From FEN-1279 sp964501535 (GTDB lineage Bacteria; Bacteroidota; Ignavibacteria; Tepidaquicellales; Tepidaquicellaceae), in NCBI GenBank assembly GCA_964501535.1, contig CAZCSV010000001.1, positions 248,001 to 312,000 on the forward strand: a stretch of DNA of 64,000 bases. The letters run 5' to 3'. Shown piece by piece: positions 62,058 to 64,000 of the stretch. The notes under the pieces were generated by a model. It had not been told where the DNA came from, did no database searches, and was given only the letters and a program-made list of their open reading frames with translations. The stretch's first letter is position 1. Every line of letters begins with the position of its first letter. The position numbers and the translations under genes were made by a program.

Positions 62058-63056
62058 TTGATAAAACAAATTATTAAGATAAAATATCTTATTCCTCTCG
62101 TACTTTTAACGGTTTTAATACCGCTTTTCGTTATCTTTAATAATAAATCTGAAAAAAACTCATCGGAAATTGATATTCGAAATACCGAGAAAGATGTTCT
62201 TATCTCACCTCAAATTGATAATTTACAAAAAGATTATTCAAAATTTAATCCAAACGAAAAGTATTTGTTTGTTTTGAATAAATGCGAAAATCTGTTTCTG
62301 GATTGGTCGGAAATTTTTAATTATTTCTCGGCTAATAAATACTTGTTCGTAAGAAACAAAAACATCGATTCTGTAGGTCTTGAAAAATTATCTTTGAATA
62401 TTAAAACTGTTCCGAATGTCGTAAGCATAAGTAGTGTACAGGACTTGGTTGATGAATATGGCGATATGATTAAATCACAGTGTACTCACTATAATATCGA
62501 TTGGAGATTAATACTCGCATTGATTCATCAGGAATCTCTATTCAATTCTAATGCAGTTTCCAGAGCCGGTGCGTTTGGTCTGATGCAAATAATGCCGAGA
62601 ACAGGTCTGGGTCTGCAAAGTGAATTGAATCTTGAAGATACTAAAACACCTCAAAATAATTTAACTGCTGGAATTTATTATTATGCTACTCTGGTCGCAA
62701 ATTTTGAATTTACAGGGGAAGAAAAATATAAGTTTGCACTTGCCGCGTATAATGCCGGGTTTGGTAGGGTAGTTGACGCAATGACGATTACTTATTTCTT
62801 TGGAAAAGATTATAAGTACTGGGATAATGTGAAAGAAAATTATCCATACCTTTCTTCAAAGCAGGACTCCATTCATGCTCTGGTCTGGCCTCAGTCTAAA
62901 AGACCGCCGAACGGTACCCTCGATAACTGGATTGAACCTTATAAGTATGTCGAATATGTATTGTTTTATTTCGGAGAATATAAAAAATATTTTAAAAGTA
63001 ATTTGCCTGAACCAAAAACTAAGGAAATAAAAAAGAAAAAATCTAAGAAAAAATGA
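62058..63056 (+). CDS. Lytic transglycosylase (SLT domain)
   Basis: A 332-residue muramidase-type enzyme. A TTG start gives a basic end and one membrane helix (KYLIPLVLLTVLIPLFVIF), so it is anchored or exported. The SLT domain starts near residue 140: WRLILALIHQESLFNSNAVSRAGAFGLMQIMP, with the catalytic Glu in HQES, then LTAGIYYYATL and FALAAYNAG. A C-terminal tail (KKKKSKKK) is very basic. It cleaves peptidoglycan to 1,6-anhydro-muropeptides. It is monocistronic and divergent from the sigma-factor operon; a class V aminotransferase gene begins 1 nt after its stop. Confidence 0.92.
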   Translation: MIKQIIKIKYLIPLVLLTVLIPLFVIFNNKSEKNSSEIDIRNTEKDVLISPQIDNLQKDYSKFNPNEKYLFVLNKCENLFLDWSEIFNYFSANKYLFVRNKNIDSVGLEKLSLNIKTVPNVVSISSVQDLVDEYGDMIKSQCTHYNIDWRLILALIHQESLFNSNAVSRAGAFGLMQIMPRTGLGLQSELNLEDTKTPQNNLTAGIYYYATLVANFEFTGEEKYKFALAAYNAGFGRVVDAMTITYFFGKDYKYWDNVKENYPYLSSKQDSIHALVWPQSKRPPNGTLDNWIEPYKYVEYVLFYFGEYKKYFKSNLPEPKTKEIKKKKSKKK

Positions 63057-63057
63057 T

Positions 63058-64000
63058 ATGAATAATAACGTGAATTTAATTGATTCTGTTTATGCAATCA
63101 GAGATGCACGAAAATTGTTTCCCGTTACAAAATCCTGCGTTTACCTTGACTCAGCACATTATAGCCAGTATTCGCTTGAAACAAATCGAAGACTTGTTAA
63201 TTTTATTGACGAATTTACTTATACTAATAAAAATTTAAGCCTTTTCATTAATAAAAAAGTCGATGAACTTAAAGAGAAAATTGCTCGACTTGTTAATTCG
63301 GAAAAAGAGAATATAATTATTACGGGAAGTACCACCCATGGACTTAATATCTTTGCAAACGGGATTAACCTTAAAAAAGGGGAGTGTGTTGCATTTGCCG
63401 ATACGGAGTTCCCGGCTGTTGTATACCCTTGGCTTAATCAGAATAAATTGAGAGGAATAGAATATGTATATATTCCTTCTGTGAATGGAAAAATTGAAAT
63501 TGAGGATATTAAAAAAATAATTGAAAAGAATAATGTAAAAGTCCTTACAATCAGTTCTGTGGAATTCTTGGGATTTAGAAATAATCTCTCCAAGATTAGC
63601 GAAATATGCCGAAAAAATGGATGCTTCTTTGTTGTTGACGCAATTCAGAGTATCGGCGTGTGCCCTATGGATGTAAAAAAATATAATATTGATTTTCTGG
63701 CTGCTGGTTCTCAAAAATGGATGATGTCTCCGGCTGGTGTCGGCTTTGCTTTTATCTCTGATAAAATGAGAAAGTTTATTGCTCCTACTTATGCCGCTAC
63801 TTCAAGTATAAAATATGATTTTAAAAATTTTTTGAAATATGAACTGAATTTCAAGGACGATGGGTCTGCTTACGAAAATTCCACTCTGAACTGCCTTGGT
63901 ATGATTGGACTCGAATCTTCCGTGGAATTATTCTTGAAACTGGGTGTGGATAATATCTTTGAACATATCCTGGGATTGTTGGACTTGTTTATATCGGAAC
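63058..64000 (+). CDS. Class V aminotransferase, N-terminal part (cysteine desulfurase/isopenicillin epimerase-like)
   Basis: PLP-dependent fold-type I enzyme, cut by the end of the window after about 314 codons. The start ATG is 1 nt after the transglycosylase stop. Seen are VYLDSAHYSQYS near residue 30, a TGSTTHGLN segment, FADTEFPAVVYPWL, VVDAIQSIGVCPMDV and the PLP-lysine segment AAGSQKWMMSPAGVGF. Family members remove sulfur from cysteine or epimerise amino acids; the subfamily cannot be fixed without the C-terminal part. Confidence 0.88.
   Translation, partial: MNNNVNLIDSVYAIRDARKLFPVTKSCVYLDSAHYSQYSLETNRRLVNFIDEFTYTNKNLSLFINKKVDELKEKIARLVNSEKENIIITGSTTHGLNIFANGINLKKGECVAFADTEFPAVVYPWLNQNKLRGIEYVYIPSVNGKIEIEDIKKIIEKNNVKVLTISSVEFLGFRNNLSKISEICRKNGCFFVVDAIQSIGVCPMDVKKYNIDFLAAGSQKWMMSPAGVGFAFISDKMRKFIAPTYAATSSIKYDFKNFLKYELNFKDDGSAYENSTLNCLGMIGLESSVELFLKLGVDNIFEHILGLLDLFISE

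Overview
The window is AT-rich bacterial chromosome from the Bacteroidota/Chlorobiota/Ignavibacteriota assemblage, most like Ignavibacteria. The pointers are the C-terminal half of the type IX secretion translocon protein SprA, two secreted proteins ending in a type IX sorting domain (with YPNPFNP-like or CPNPFNG motifs), many lipoproteins and SQ/AQ-type signal peptides, few Shine-Dalgarno sequences, several TTG starts, and the ileS-TraR/DksA-lspA gene order. The taxonomic call is inference. No tRNA, rRNA, CRISPR array, prophage or intact insertion sequence is visible. Genes are tightly packed, with many 1-20 nt overlaps.

Layout. 1-5.5 kb: sprA (partial), convergent with a nucleoside salvage operon (cdd-tdk-BMP lipoprotein). 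5.5-9.8 kb: family 9 glycosyltransferase, ilvE, a lipoprotein hydrolase with a 43-residue membrane microprotein, and rlmB. 9.75-10.54 kb: a non-coding island with an inverted-repeat element and an 80-bp perfect tandem duplication built round a palindrome. 10.5-16 kb: rsmI, gltX, a CmcI-like methyltransferase, an unknown secreted protein and glnS, closed by a bidirectional terminator. 16-18.3 kb, minus strand: TPR lipoprotein, sppA, HU and a 31-residue COX24-like basic protein. 18.5-29.2 kb: a long plus-strand run: PASTA protein, rpe, nnr, VanZ-like, an isolated nuoN, NHL protein, ssb, pgsA, pgpA, cinA and a type IX secreted Asp-box protein, ending in a strong terminator.

29.3-32.3 kb, minus strand: queD, a SpoU methyltransferase, a secreted protein and a Ca2+/H+ antiporter. 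32.3-33.0 kb: a gene-free stretch with a possible frameshifted gene remnant. 33-38.9 kb: a TolC/MacA/ATPase/two-permease export operon. 38.8-40.8 kb, minus strand: sugar kinase-like phosphotransferase and TIGR01777 epimerase. 40.9-48.2 kb: hpnC-hpnD-hpnE (farnesyl diphosphate to squalene), followed 13 nt later by a giant 2-hydroxyacyl-CoA dehydratase activase fusion. 48.3-52.3 kb, minus strand: a beta-barrel-like protein and secA. 52.34-52.89 kb: a second non-coding island crowded with different palindromes. 52.9-55.5 kb: NTF2-like lipoprotein, unknown secreted protein, S1/P1-nuclease-like type IX cargo and ferredoxin. 55.5-60 kb, minus strand: ileS, a lysine-rich TraR/DksA protein and lspA. 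60-62 kb, minus strand: ECF sigma factor, anti-sigma factor and Spy/CpxP-like protein. 62-64 kb: lytic transglycosylase and a class V aminotransferase cut by the window end.

Most genes are housekeeping (translation, secretion, lipids, envelope). The least explained items are the activase fusion, the lysine-rich TraR/DksA protein, the isolated nuoN, the microproteins and the two palindrome-rich islands.
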